The position numbers were made by a program, and so were the translations under genes. Of a DNA stretch of 64,000 nt, positions 26,811-35,366 are shown one piece after another. The number at the start of each line of letters is the position of its first letter. The stretch's first letter is position 1. A model generated the notes under the pieces. The model did not search any database, was not told where the DNA came from, and saw only the letters and a program-made list of their open reading frames with translations. The DNA lies in the NCBI RefSeq assembly GCF_900143645.1, contig NZ_FRFD01000010.1:242418-306417 (forward strand), given 5' to 3'. The stretch comes from Anaerocolumna xylanovorans DSM 12503 (GTDB lineage: Bacteria > Bacillota > Clostridia > Lachnospirales > Lachnospiraceae).

Positions 26811-27689
26811 CTACACTTTCTCTATACGGTTCTTGCCAAGAAGTCCGGAAGGCTTAACCAGAAGAACGATAACCAAAACACCAAAAACAATCGCATCAGA
26901 AAGTTCTGTTGAAAGGTATGCTTTTGATAAACTCTCAATAACTCCAAGAAGTATTCCTCCAAGCATTGCTCCCGGAACGCTTCCGATACCGCCTAAGACT
27001 GCCGCAACGAAGGCCTTGATGCCGGGCAGGGCTCCTAAGGTGGGTTTTATGGACTGGAACTGGCAGATAAACATAATTCCTGCTACTGCTGCTAAGGCAG
27101 AGCCAATAGCAAAGGTCAGGGAAATGGTACGGTTTACGTTAATGCCCATCAGCTGGGCTGCTGCCTTATCCTCTGATACTGCCCTCATAGCACTTCCTGC
27201 TTTGGTCTTATTGATAAACAGGGTAAGGGCTATCATGCAAACTGATGTAACAACCAGGGTTACAATGGTAATGCCCGGTATCGTAATTCCCCCTATTTTG
27301 ATGGTATCCAGATTGATAATAGATTTGAAAGTAATTGGATTTGCCGTAAAAATTAACAGGGCAACACTTTGCAGCAAATAGCTTACACCGATAGCTGTAA
27401 TTAATACCGCCAGCGGAGGAGCCTTTCTTAAAGGCTTATAGGCAACCTTTTCTATCACGATACCCAATATGGCACATACAATGATAGTAAATAACACCGC
27501 CGGTATTACCGGCATCTTTAAATCTGTTATGCTCACGTAAAGGACATAGGCCCCCACCATAATAATATCCCCATGGGCAAAGTTTATCATTTTTGCAATA
27601 CCATATACCATGGTATACCCAAGAGCTATTAAGGCATATATACTTCCCGACCTTAAGCCGTTTATAAACTGTTCAATAATACTTTCCAT
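26811..27689 (-). CDS. livH: Branched-chain amino-acid ABC transporter permease LivH
   Basis: An inner-membrane permease of 292 residues with eight or so transmembrane helices. The LivH signature GYTMVYGIAKMINFAHGDI is at the N-terminus and the GGIGSVPGAMLGG loop near the end. The start at 27689 follows AGAGGGTA. It partners LivM in the translocation pore. A 284-bp gap with a small ORF separates it from the binding-protein gene. Confidence 0.95.
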   Translation of the reverse strand: MESIIEQFINGLRSGSIYALIALGYTMVYGIAKMINFAHGDIIMVGAYVLYVSITDLKMPVIPAVLFTIIVCAILGIVIEKVAYKPLRKAPPLAVLITAIGVSYLLQSVALLIFTANPITFKSIINLDTIKIGGITIPGITIVTLVVTSVCMIALTLFINKTKAGSAMRAVSEDKAAAQLMGINVNRTISLTFAIGSALAAVAGIMFICQFQSIKPTLGALPGIKAFVAAVLGGIGSVPGAMLGGILLGVIESLSKAYLSTELSDAIVFGVLVIVLLVKPSGLLGKNRIEKV

Positions 27690-27784
27690 ATTACCCTCTT
27701 TCTGGATATCCGTTAATCCGTAGTTAAAAATTACTTTTCAGCCTAACTTTTTTGTCCGTACCGCATTATATTTTCCTCATAAGC

Positions 27785-27934
27785 TTATTCGCTCCCTCCG
27801 GAGGCCTTCTCTCCTTCTCTTCCGAAAAAAGCGAACAAGTTCAGACTAGCTCCCAGTCCGCTTTGTTTAAAAAAGAAAGAATTTGGACTAAAGTCGGAAA
27901 TTCTTAACTTCAGCCCAAAATCTTTCATATTCAT
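27785..27934 (-). CDS. Hypothetical small protein, 49 residues
   Basis: An open frame of 49 codons in the gap between the binding-protein gene and livH. It has ATAGGAG followed by a 6-nt spacer before the ATG at 27934, and stops at 27785. The product begins MNMKDFGLKLRISDFSPN and contains FFFKQSGLG and LNLFAFFGREGE; it is aromatic- and Gly-rich and ends in a charged tail. No transmembrane helix or known family is recognised. The good ribosome site and location inside an operon favour translation, but its size makes chance occurrence possible. Confidence 0.4.
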   Translation of the reverse strand: MNMKDFGLKLRISDFSPNSFFFKQSGLGASLNLFAFFGREGEKASGGSE

Positions 27935-27973
27935 AAATCACTCCTATGGCAATAACTCCCACTAAGCTTACTG

Positions 27974-29161
27974 TTATTGTACTGTCTTTGCGGTGTATTC
28001 CCCATTCTTAATCTCAATAAACTTAGCACCCTTATTCGGTTCACCGTTTGTATCAAAGGTGACGGTACCGGTAAGGCCCTTAACTTCAATATGAGTCATT
28101 GCTTCAATTAAATCTGCACTGTCAGTTTTTCCGGCTTTTTCAAGCGCTGCCTTGATAACGTACACGGTATCATATCCGTCTGCTGCGAACTGGTCCGGTG
28201 AAGTATTATATTTTTCCTTATATTTCGTTACAAATGCCTGTACGGCAGTATCCGGATCTGCTGCAAAGAAAGGGCTTAAGAAAACGGCACCTTCTAATAC
28301 CTTCTTGTCAACTACCTTATCAAGCACTCCATCCCAACCGTCTGAACCGACAAAAGGAAGTGTCATGCCAAGCTCTGAAGCCTGTGTGGTAATATAAGCG
28401 GCATCCTGATAATAAACCGGTGCAAATATAATCTGCGCATCCGTACCTTTAATTGTAGTAAGCTGTGTATTAAAATCTACCGCATCTGTTACGAAAGCTT
28501 CCTTGGCAACAACCTCACCGCCAAGTTCCTTTATCTTGCTTTCAAAAGCATCCGCAACACCGGTGCTGTAATCATCTGCATTATTATAAACAATAGCAAC
28601 CTTTTTTAATCCCAGCGTATTTATTACATAATCTGCCATTGTCTCTCCCTGAAGAGGATCTGTAAAGCAAAGGCGGAATGCATTGGGATTCTTGGTTAAC
28701 TCTTTTGCAGAACCGGAGGGTGTAATCTGTAAAATACCATCTGCATAGGTCTGGTCTGCAAGTGCAAGCCCTGCACCGCTGGTTACGGTTCCAAGAAGTG
28801 CCTGAATACCCTTATCCATTAAGGTATTATAAGCTGCTGTTACAGTATCAGCATCTGCCTCATCATCTTCAAACTCTAATTTTAACTTTAATGTCTGATC
28901 CCCAACCTTAACGCCGCCTGCATCGTTAATTTCCTGAATAGCCACCTCAGCACCCTGCTTCACAGAGATACCATAAGAAGCAGCCTGACCTGTTAAGGGG
29001 CCCAAACCACCGATTAAGAAAGTTCCATCACCTGTGCCGGAAGCATCGCTCCCATCTGATCCCGTGCTGCCGGTATTTTTTGTTCCGCAGCCTGCTAATG
29101 AAGCAACTGTCAGCGTTCCTAATAATCCAAGACTGACAACTTTTTTAAATACTTTTTTCAT
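27974..29161 (-). CDS. livK: Branched-chain amino-acid ABC transporter substrate-binding lipoprotein
   Basis: 395 residues with a lipoprotein signal peptide (lipobox SLAGC, Cys25) and a Gly/Ser/Asp-rich spacer. A LivJ/LivK-type type I periplasmic-binding domain (Peripla_BP_6) follows, seen in GGLGPLTGQAASYGISVKQGAEVAIQ, cut here as GPLTGQAASYGIS, and ADGYDTVYVIKAALEKAG. It captures branched-chain or related amino acids outside the membrane and feeds LivHMGF. An AGGGAGG site precedes the start. It is the first gene of the operon, downstream of the terminator of the clpX-side genes. Confidence 0.94.
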   Translation of the reverse strand: MKKVFKKVVSLGLLGTLTVASLAGCGTKNTGSTGSDGSDASGTGDGTFLIGGLGPLTGQAASYGISVKQGAEVAIQEINDAGGVKVGDQTLKLKLEFEDDEADADTVTAAYNTLMDKGIQALLGTVTSGAGLALADQTYADGILQITPSGSAKELTKNPNAFRLCFTDPLQGETMADYVINTLGLKKVAIVYNNADDYSTGVADAFESKIKELGGEVVAKEAFVTDAVDFNTQLTTIKGTDAQIIFAPVYYQDAAYITTQASELGMTLPFVGSDGWDGVLDKVVDKKVLEGAVFLSPFFAADPDTAVQAFVTKYKEKYNTSPDQFAADGYDTVYVIKAALEKAGKTDSADLIEAMTHIEVKGLTGTVTFDTNGEPNKGAKFIEIKNGEYTAKTVQ

Positions 29162-29297
29162 AAATAACCTCCCTTAAATATAATAGCATCCGTTAGTTCT
29201 CTGCTATAAACCAGTGTCCGGTTAATGTATTAAAGTGCCAGAGTAAAAACAGAAGCTTATCGAGTAACTATAAGCCCTAAAAGTAAAAGTAGAATAT

Positions 29298-29345
29298 AAA
29301 AAACAAAAAGGCGCTCAAAATACACGTATACTATTGAACGCCTTT
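29298..29345 (-). terminator. Rho-independent terminator
   Basis: Arms 29307-29318 and 29334-29345 (AAAGGCG.TCAA against TTGAACGCCTTT, one mismatch) form the hairpin. On the minus strand it is followed by TTGTTTTTTA. It ends the clpX-side transcription unit and insulates the Liv operon. Confidence 0.7.
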
Positions 29346-29401
29346 GTTCTGCATTTATCTTACTATTGTGTTTTCTATTTGTCAACAAAAATTATGAACT
29401 A

Positions 29402-29638
29402 CTAATAATTCTCATAATTACCAAGCTCACCGCCGCATTTGTCACAGAAGTCCAATCCTACCAGCGTTATACCTCCGCAGTCAGGGCAAATCATCTTCTC
29501 CGGAAGAATTTCCTTCTCAACAATCTCATGTTCTTCCGACCCAGACACCTCCCCCGCCTCTGTCTTAACAGCTTCTTTGGAAAGCGTTCCTTCTGCTTCT
29601 TTGCTATTTCCCTTAAGCAGCCTCTTTAAGAAAACCAT
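29402..29638 (-). CDS. Small zinc-ribbon protein
   Basis: 78 residues. The C-terminal part carries CPDCGG and CDKCGG, a Cys4 zinc ribbon. The N-terminal half is basic (VFLKRLLKGN), then acidic and Glu/Lys-rich. The start at 29638 has GGGAGGA 5 bases upstream, giving a 10-bp gap from the preceding gene; a longer frame would overlap it without a ribosome site. The function is unknown. It is probably co-transcribed with the TIM-barrel gene just upstream. Confidence 0.75.
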   Translation of the reverse strand: MVFLKRLLKGNSKEAEGTLSKEAVKTEAGEVSGSEEHEIVEKEILPEKMICPDCGGITLVGLDFCDKCGGELGNYENY

Positions 29639-29648
29639 AAAATCCTCC

Positions 29649-30326
29649 CTATATAATGGAATCTTCATCCCGGTACTTGTTCATCAGCTTTTTGAATATC
29701 TCACCATTGGTGGGCGGTGTATAGGTGATAGCATTAGCACCGGCCTCAATGGTCTTTAGAATGCTTTCTTCCGTGGGACCGCCCGTCGCCATAATAGGTA
29801 TGTTAGGGAATTCTTCTCTGATCTGCTTCACTATCTCGGCTGTTTTACCGGCACCGGATACATTTAAGATGTCTGCACCGGCATTAATTCTTGCTGCAAT
29901 ATCCGTTCTTTCGGATACCACCGTTATGGCAATCGGTATATCGATTCTTTCCTTGAGATAAAGAATAGTTTCGTTGGGAGTAGGCGCGTTTAATACAACT
30001 CCGACAGCTCCCTGAAATTCTGCATCTTCCGCAAGGTTAAGCACTCTTGGCCCCTTTGTGGTTCCGCCGCCGACACCGCAGAATACCGGTACATCGGAGC
30101 AGTTAATAATAGCATGAGTTATAATCGGCTGCGGTGTAAATGGATATACGGCAATCACCGCATTAGCATTACAGTTTCGTATAATTGCCACATCCGTTGT
30201 AAATACCAACGATTTGATAAGTTTTCCGAATATCCTGATACCGCTGGCCTGGTCAATTACTTTTGGCACCCGGACCATATGCTTACGTAAATTACCGTCG
30301 ATTTCCGGTAAAAATTTGTCTTCCAA
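29649..30326 (-). CDS. TIM-barrel protein of unknown function
   Basis: 225 residues, soluble. The order of beta-strand motifs and the C-terminal phosphate-binding pattern (ATGGPTEESILKTIEAGANAI, shown here as ATGGPTEESI) are those of a (beta/alpha)8 phosphate-binding barrel. NVSGAGKTAEIV and VVSERTDIAARINAGADIL recall KDPG-aldolase or tRNA-dihydrouridine/guanidinobutyrase-like barrels without matching their catalytic residues. Homologues are usually just named hydrolase. It lies 28 bp downstream of clpX. Confidence 0.7.
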   Translation of the reverse strand: MEDKFLPEIDGNLRKHMVRVPKVIDQASGIRIFGKLIKSLVFTTDVAIIRNCNANAVIAVYPFTPQPIITHAIINCSDVPVFCGVGGGTTKGPRVLNLAEDAEFQGAVGVVLNAPTPNETILYLKERIDIPIAITVVSERTDIAARINAGADILNVSGAGKTAEIVKQIREEFPNIPIMATGGPTEESILKTIEAGANAITYTPPTNGEIFKKLMNKYRDEDSII

Positions 30327-30354
30327 CTGCCTCTCCCCCTTTCATCATCCTCTT

Positions 30355-31782
30355 TTAATTACTGCTTTCTAATAAGAGTTTCTTGTATCCGCTTCCCCTC
30401 ATTTCTATCTGGGGCACCCCTTTTTTCTCAATATAATCCCTGGTTATGGTTACCTTTCCAATGTTGATATCCTTCGGGATTTCGTACATAATATCCAGCA
30501 TAAAATCTTCTATAATGGCCCTAAGAGCTCTGGCCCCCGTCTTCTTTTCCATCGCCTTTTCCGCAATTGCCTCCATAGCCCCATCATCAAATTCCAGGCA
30601 GACCTCATCCAGGGCTAACAGCTTCTGGTACTGCTTAAGTATTGCATTCTTAGGCTCATTTAATATCTTGATAAGCATTTCCTTATTAAGTCCCTCTAAA
30701 GAGAACATAATCGGGAGACGTCCTAAGAATTCCGGTATCATTCCATATTCTCTTAAATCCTCTACCGTGACCTTTAAGAGCAGATTAGGGTCCTCATCAT
30801 ATTTATCCTTCAAATCGGCACTAAAACCAATAGAGGACTGTTTATTCAGCCTGGTCTTAATAATGCTGTCCAGATCCGGAAAAGCTCCGCCGCAGATAAA
30901 CAATATATTTCTGGTGTTTACGGTAGTAAGAGGCACCATGGCGTTCTTACTGGTAGCACCGACAGGAACCTCCACTTCACTGCCCTCCAGGAGCTTAAGA
31001 AGCCCCTGCTGGACACTCTCTCCGCTGACATCCCTGTTATTCGTATTCTTTTTCTTCGCTATTTTATCAATTTCATCTATAAAGATGATTCCCTCTTCTG
31101 CTTTTTCCACATCATTGTCTGCCGCAGCCAACAGTTTTGATACCACGCTTTCTACATCATCTCCGATGTAGCCGGCTTCAGTTAAGGAGGTCGCATCCGT
31201 TATTGCCAGGGGTACATCCAAAAGCTTTGCCAGGGTTTTTACGAGAAAGGTCTTTCCGCTTCCGGTAGGACCAATCATAAGCACATTGGATTTTTCAATC
31301 TCAATATCATCCATTGTGCCGGTAACAACCCTCTTATAGTGATTATATACGGCAACGGACAGAACTTTTTTGGCATGCTCCTGACCTACCACATAATCAT
31401 CCAGCTTTCCCTTTATGACATGGGGTGAAGGAACATTTTTAATATCAAAAGCTTTCGAAGTCTCTTCTGGTTCTTCCTCGATTTTTTTCTTCTTTAATTT
31501 CTGGTTCTTGGGAACATCCTTTTGAATCGTGTTCATATTCATCATATTAGGCGGAAATCCCAAAAGATCCATATAAGGCATTCCATTGCTATTTATCGTA
31601 TCAAAGGTTTTTTGCATACAGTCAGAACAAATACAGATATTGTTCGGTATCCGCATCATCTTTCCTGCCTTGCTTTCCGGCCTTCTGCAAATATAGCATA
31701 CTTCCTCATAGTCATCGTGGTTCTTATTATCCTTATCTATATTTTCCGGAACTTTGTCCTTATCCTTTATATCATCACTCAT
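30355..31782 (-). CDS. clpX: ATP-dependent Clp protease ATP-binding subunit ClpX
   Basis: An AAA+ unfoldase of 475 residues that feeds substrates to ClpP. The N-terminal zinc-binding domain has CYICRR and CICSDC. An unusually long charged linker (about residues 65-125, rich in Lys/Glu) follows. The AAA+ core has Walker A GPTGSGKT, the GYIGDDVE pore-region motif, Walker B IIFIDEIDKI and sensor regions (LGRLPIMF; KTGARALRAI). The start at 31782 has AAAGGAG 8 bases upstream. A longer in-frame ORF upstream is excluded because the promoter lies inside it. clpP is not adjacent. Confidence 0.97.
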   Translation of the reverse strand: MSDDIKDKDKVPENIDKDNKNHDDYEEVCYICRRPESKAGKMMRIPNNICICSDCMQKTFDTINSNGMPYMDLLGFPPNMMNMNTIQKDVPKNQKLKKKKIEEEPEETSKAFDIKNVPSPHVIKGKLDDYVVGQEHAKKVLSVAVYNHYKRVVTGTMDDIEIEKSNVLMIGPTGSGKTFLVKTLAKLLDVPLAITDATSLTEAGYIGDDVESVVSKLLAAADNDVEKAEEGIIFIDEIDKIAKKKNTNNRDVSGESVQQGLLKLLEGSEVEVPVGATSKNAMVPLTTVNTRNILFICGGAFPDLDSIIKTRLNKQSSIGFSADLKDKYDEDPNLLLKVTVEDLREYGMIPEFLGRLPIMFSLEGLNKEMLIKILNEPKNAILKQYQKLLALDEVCLEFDDGAMEAIAEKAMEKKTGARALRAIIEDFMLDIMYEIPKDINIGKVTITRDYIEKKGVPQIEMRGSGYKKLLLESSN

Positions 31783-31831
31783 TCTGTTATCTCCTTTGTC
31801 AAATGCATTTTGCTTCTGATAGCATATACCA

Positions 31832-31860
31832 ATTATAACGTAGGGTTTTATGGTATACAA
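31832..31860 (-). promoter_or_regulatory. sigma-A promoter of clpX
   Basis: On the minus strand, TTGTAT (31855-31860) and TATAAT (31832-31837) are 17 bp apart. The -10 is perfect. The expected start site is about 40 nt upstream of the clpX ATG, which supports the chosen start. Confidence 0.75.
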
Positions 31861-31909
31861 TAGAATAATATTGAAATTTTTCTAAAATAATTATAACGAA
31901 AAAAGTATG

Positions 31910-31963
31910 AAGGGCTGGTGCAAAGCCAGTCATCCTGTTACCGGATGCTGTGCACCAGCCCTT
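31910..31963 (-). terminator. Terminator of htrA
   Basis: A 13-bp perfect outer stem (31910-31922 with 31951-31963) encloses a smaller CATCC/GGATG hairpin. On the minus strand a T run follows about 5 nt after the stem. It lies just beyond the htrA stop and before the clpX promoter. Confidence 0.7.
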
Positions 31964-31996
31964 TTATGGGTCTTATTAGAATAAAAAACCTGATGG

Positions 31997-33646
31997 TTAT
32001 CTTGTATTAGTCTGAGGATTAGAAGTCAGAGTGACCGCAATTGTCTTCTCCGTAAATTTGCCGTTGACATTGCGCATTAAGGTTACTGTTATCTTAGTAC
32101 CCGCACGGTAAGAGTTCACTTTCTCCTTAAGCTGTGTGCTGGCTGTTATTTCTGTATCATTTATTTTGGTAATAATATCTCCTGCTACAATTCCTGCCTT
32201 ATCAGCGCTTCCTCCGGAAATAATTTCCTTCACGAAGACACCTACCGGCCAATTATACATCTTTGCTACATCCTCTGTAACATCTTGCGGATATACTCCC
32301 AGGTAGCCCTTTTCATTTTCAGTCAGGATTTCTCTGCTCATAAGTTCATCTATGATAGGAGTTGCTCTGGAAATCGGAATTGCAAAGCCCATACCTTCCA
32401 CTTCGCTGGAGGAGTATTTTACCGTGTTAATACCGATTACTTCCCCTTTTAAGTTTAATAAGGCGCCGCCGCTGTTACCGGGGTTAATGGCAGCATCTGT
32501 CTGGAGAAGCACCATCTTCTTATCATCTACCTGGACCTCACGGTCTTTGGCACTGATGTATCCGACAGTTGTAGACTGTCCGTAGCCCAAAGCATTACCA
32601 ATTGCAATTGCCATCTCTCCGACCTTTATGGAATTAGAATCGCCCAGCTTTGCAATGGATATTTTATCCATTGTAGAGGATTTGATTTTTGTCAGATCAA
32701 TAGATATAACGGCAATGTCTGCCACGGAATCCGTTCCTTTGATGATAGCTTCTGCTTCCGTACCATCAATAAATTTCACCTTGATCGGATCGGCCCCTTC
32801 TACTACATGGTTATTAGTAGCAATCAAAAGCTCTTTCTCATTCTTTCCGACTATAATACCGGAACCGCCGCCCTGGCTCTCTTCATTATATTCCTGTCCG
32901 AACCAGTCATTGTAAACCTGATTATACGTAGTAGTTATCTGGACAATGGAGGGCATCGTTCTATCAATTACATCTGTTACATCAGTTTTTGGTGCTATCT
33001 TTCCGTCTGTTATGGCAGTGGAGGACAACAGCTTACTTTGTCCATTGCTGTTGATAAGAAAATCGCCGTCACCGCCAATATTAAAGTAGATTGGTGCCGC
33101 ATTTGGGTTTACCTTATAATATGCTTCATTAAATCCAGTAAAAGCTAACCCTGCAATCAGTCCAAAAGCGACCGCTGCTGCGACAAACTTTCCTGCTTTC
33201 TTAAAAAAGCCGTCTTTTTTCTTATTCTGTCCTTCCGGATTTCCTCCCTGGGTCCCCTGATAGTAAGCACCATTTTGAGCAGTAAATCCGCTGTTTTCTT
33301 TAAATTGCTGGTAATTCTCATATGTTTGTCCTGCTCCGGTATTTTGCACCTGCTCTGCCCAAAAGCTGTAGGAACTGCCAGGTTCATTTCCATTCTCACC
33401 TTCAGCAGGCTTACTTAATCGGTAGATACTGCCTTCTGCTTCCGTGCTGTATATATCGGCACTACGCGCAGCCCCGTCATATGCAGCAGCATTATATTCT
33501 GCGGCATCATATGCTGCTGTACCGCTTTCACCTGTTTGTTCTTCTATATTGCTATTTACAGGCGTCTCATTTATTTCTTCCGCTTCACGGCTATTTCCAT
33601 CAGCGGCTTCTTCTGTCTTATCTTCTTCAAAGAATTCATCTGACAT
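31997..33646 (-). CDS. htrA: HtrA-like S1C serine protease with PDZ domain
   Basis: 549 residues. A long hydrophilic cytoplasmic N-terminus (about 1-150) is rich in Glu, Ala and Tyr (short tracts such as AAEYNAAAYDGAA). A single transmembrane anchor follows at about 152-172. The extracytoplasmic trypsin-like protease domain has the triad His in ATNNHVV, Asp in VADIAVISID and Ser in NPGNSGGALL. A C-terminal PDZ domain (GVFVKEIISGGSADKAGI) completes it. It would degrade or refold damaged exported proteins. The start follows GAGGAAGG. It is a single-gene unit with its own terminator. Confidence 0.95.
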   Translation of the reverse strand: MSDEFFEEDKTEEAADGNSREAEEINETPVNSNIEEQTGESGTAAYDAAEYNAAAYDGAARSADIYSTEAEGSIYRLSKPAEGENGNEPGSSYSFWAEQVQNTGAGQTYENYQQFKENSGFTAQNGAYYQGTQGGNPEGQNKKKDGFFKKAGKFVAAAVAFGLIAGLAFTGFNEAYYKVNPNAAPIYFNIGGDGDFLINSNGQSKLLSSTAITDGKIAPKTDVTDVIDRTMPSIVQITTTYNQVYNDWFGQEYNEESQGGGSGIIVGKNEKELLIATNNHVVEGADPIKVKFIDGTEAEAIIKGTDSVADIAVISIDLTKIKSSTMDKISIAKLGDSNSIKVGEMAIAIGNALGYGQSTTVGYISAKDREVQVDDKKMVLLQTDAAINPGNSGGALLNLKGEVIGINTVKYSSSEVEGMGFAIPISRATPIIDELMSREILTENEKGYLGVYPQDVTEDVAKMYNWPVGVFVKEIISGGSADKAGIVAGDIITKINDTEITASTQLKEKVNSYRAGTKITVTLMRNVNGKFTEKTIAVTLTSNPQTNTR

Positions 33647-33822
33647 ATTGATTCACCTTCCTCGTATATTTTGTTTTTATGAACAATCTGCTTTCGTTAC
33701 AATCCAATATTTCACTTACGTGATCATTCTAACAATATTTTGTGTATAGTTTGTGAAAAGTAATAAAATTAATTTTAAACGTTATCTTAAGATTTTCTCT
33801 CGAATATTAAGAAATTTTTATA

Positions 33823-33851
33823 TTGTGGAAATTCTTTCAATCATGTATGAT
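33823..33851 (+). promoter_or_regulatory. Candidate promoter of sugar-transferase gene
   Basis: TTGTGG (33823-33828) and TATGAT (33846-33851) with a 17-bp spacer lie about 60 bp before the gene. The divergent 263-bp region also must hold the htrA promoter, which was not resolved. Confidence 0.55.
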
Positions 33852-33921
33852 AGAACTATCGTTTATGGTAAAAATTTAAGTAAATAAACTAACAAAGAGC
33901 CATTAGGCAATGGAGTTTTCA

Positions 33922-35340
33922 ATGATAAAAGACAATGAAAAAACACTTAACCGGATACACGTTGCGGCAGACGCATGCTTGATTATAATTTCCTATATAT
34001 TGTCCTACTTTTTACGCTTTTACACTCCTCTGCGGTATCTCATCCATTTTGATCCTAATGCAGGATTTTATAATCTGGTAACTTATTTAAGGATATTATA
34101 CCTGTTATTGCCGGGCTATCTGATTATATATTATTACAGCGGGCTGTACGGGCTTGGACCTATCCGTCTGAAAAGACTGGTTTTATGGGATGTTATAAAA
34201 GCTAATTTCATGGGTACCCTTTATTTTACTTTTTTACTATATGCTACAAGAGAAGGCCATTATTCCCGTTATCTCATTTTTATTTTCTTTGTAATTAATG
34301 TTATTTTTGAACTTATCTTCCGCCTTATAGTAAGAATTATTCAAAATGCCGCCAGAAAGAAAGGCTATAACCGGAAGCATGTACTCTTGGTAGGATACAG
34401 CCGGACTGCGCAGTCCTATATAGACAGGCTTCTTGCCAATCCCCACTGGGGCTATGCTATTTCCGGGATACTTGATGACAACGTAGATCCCGATACTACT
34501 TATAAAGGAGTAAAGGTCATCGGTTCTATAGAAGATCTTCCCGATTATCTTAGTTCCAATGAACTTGAGGAAATAGGAATCACTTTAAGTATTGACGAAT
34601 ATTCGAAGCTTTCCAGAATTGTTAACTTATGTGAAAAATCCGGAGTTCATACGAAATTTATTCCGGATTACCAGGATCTCCTTCCTACTATTCCCTATAC
34701 AGAGGATTTGGATGGACTTCCGGTCATTAACATCCGTAATGTCCCTCTTACGAATTTCGTAAACCGCCTGATTAAAAGAGCCGTGGATATCTTTGGGGCA
34801 ACGGTCGCACTTATTCTCTTTTCAATTCCTATGACTGCTGTTGCCATTATTATTAAGACAACCTCCAGGGGTCCTGTAATCTTTAAACAGGTACGTATTG
34901 GCAGACATAATAAGGAATTCAAAATGTATAAATTCCGCTCTATGGAGATACAGCCGGACTCCAAGGAAAAGAAATCCTGGACAACCTTTAATGATCCAAG
35001 AGTAACCAAAATCGGCAAATTCATCCGCAAGACCAGTATTGACGAGCTTCCCCAGCTTTTCAACGTGCTAAAAGGCGAAATGAGTTTAATCGGTCCAAGA
35101 CCGGAGCGGCCTTTCTTCGTAGAGAAATTCAAAGAGGAAATTCCCCGGTACATGATTAAACACCAGGTGCTTCCAGGCATGACCGGCTGGGCTCAGGTCA
35201 ACGGCTACCGCGGCGATACTTCTATCCGCAAAAGAATTGACTGTGATTTATATTATATAGAAAATTGGACCCTTAGTTTAGATTTTAAAATATTATTCCT
35301 GACCTTCTTCAGAGGTTTTGTGAATAAAAACGCATATTAA
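33922..35340 (+). CDS. Undecaprenyl-phosphate sugar phosphotransferase (polyprenyl glycosylphosphotransferase)
   Basis: About 472 residues. Four N-terminal transmembrane helices are followed by a CoA-binding-like nucleotide fold (KHVLLVGYSRTAQSYIDRLL), a fifth membrane segment (about 290-312) and the bacterial sugar transferase domain with KFRSM, RKTSIDELPQLFNVLKGEMS and GPRPERP. It transfers a sugar-1-phosphate to undecaprenyl phosphate, starting an exopolysaccharide or wall polymer. Of two in-frame ATGs, 33922 is favoured because TGGAG lies 6 bases upstream; 33910 would add four residues. It precedes an LCP gene by 26 bp. Confidence 0.92.
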   Translation: MIKDNEKTLNRIHVAADACLIIISYILSYFLRFYTPLRYLIHFDPNAGFYNLVTYLRILYLLLPGYLIIYYYSGLYGLGPIRLKRLVLWDVIKANFMGTLYFTFLLYATREGHYSRYLIFIFFVINVIFELIFRLIVRIIQNAARKKGYNRKHVLLVGYSRTAQSYIDRLLANPHWGYAISGILDDNVDPDTTYKGVKVIGSIEDLPDYLSSNELEEIGITLSIDEYSKLSRIVNLCEKSGVHTKFIPDYQDLLPTIPYTEDLDGLPVINIRNVPLTNFVNRLIKRAVDIFGATVALILFSIPMTAVAIIIKTTSRGPVIFKQVRIGRHNKEFKMYKFRSMEIQPDSKEKKSWTTFNDPRVTKIGKFIRKTSIDELPQLFNVLKGEMSLIGPRPERPFFVEKFKEEIPRYMIKHQVLPGMTGWAQVNGYRGDTSIRKRIDCDLYYIENWTLSLDFKILFLTFFRGFVNKNAY

Positions 35341-35366
35341 GGGTTATGTAAAGAAAGGTATTTGTA

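Noticed and set aside
26833..27381. 182-codon open frame antisense to livH
   Set aside because: Shadow of the livH codons; Ile/Thr/Pro-rich low-complexity product, no ribosome site or promoter.
30446..31171. Long open frame (241 codons) antisense to clpX
   Set aside because: Lies entirely inside the clpX coding region, Ser/Ile-rich composition typical of a reverse-strand shadow, no ribosome site.
31783..31860. 26-residue N-terminal extension of ClpX
   Set aside because: Contains the -10 and -35 boxes of the clpX promoter; the ribosome site and family alignment support the start at 31782.
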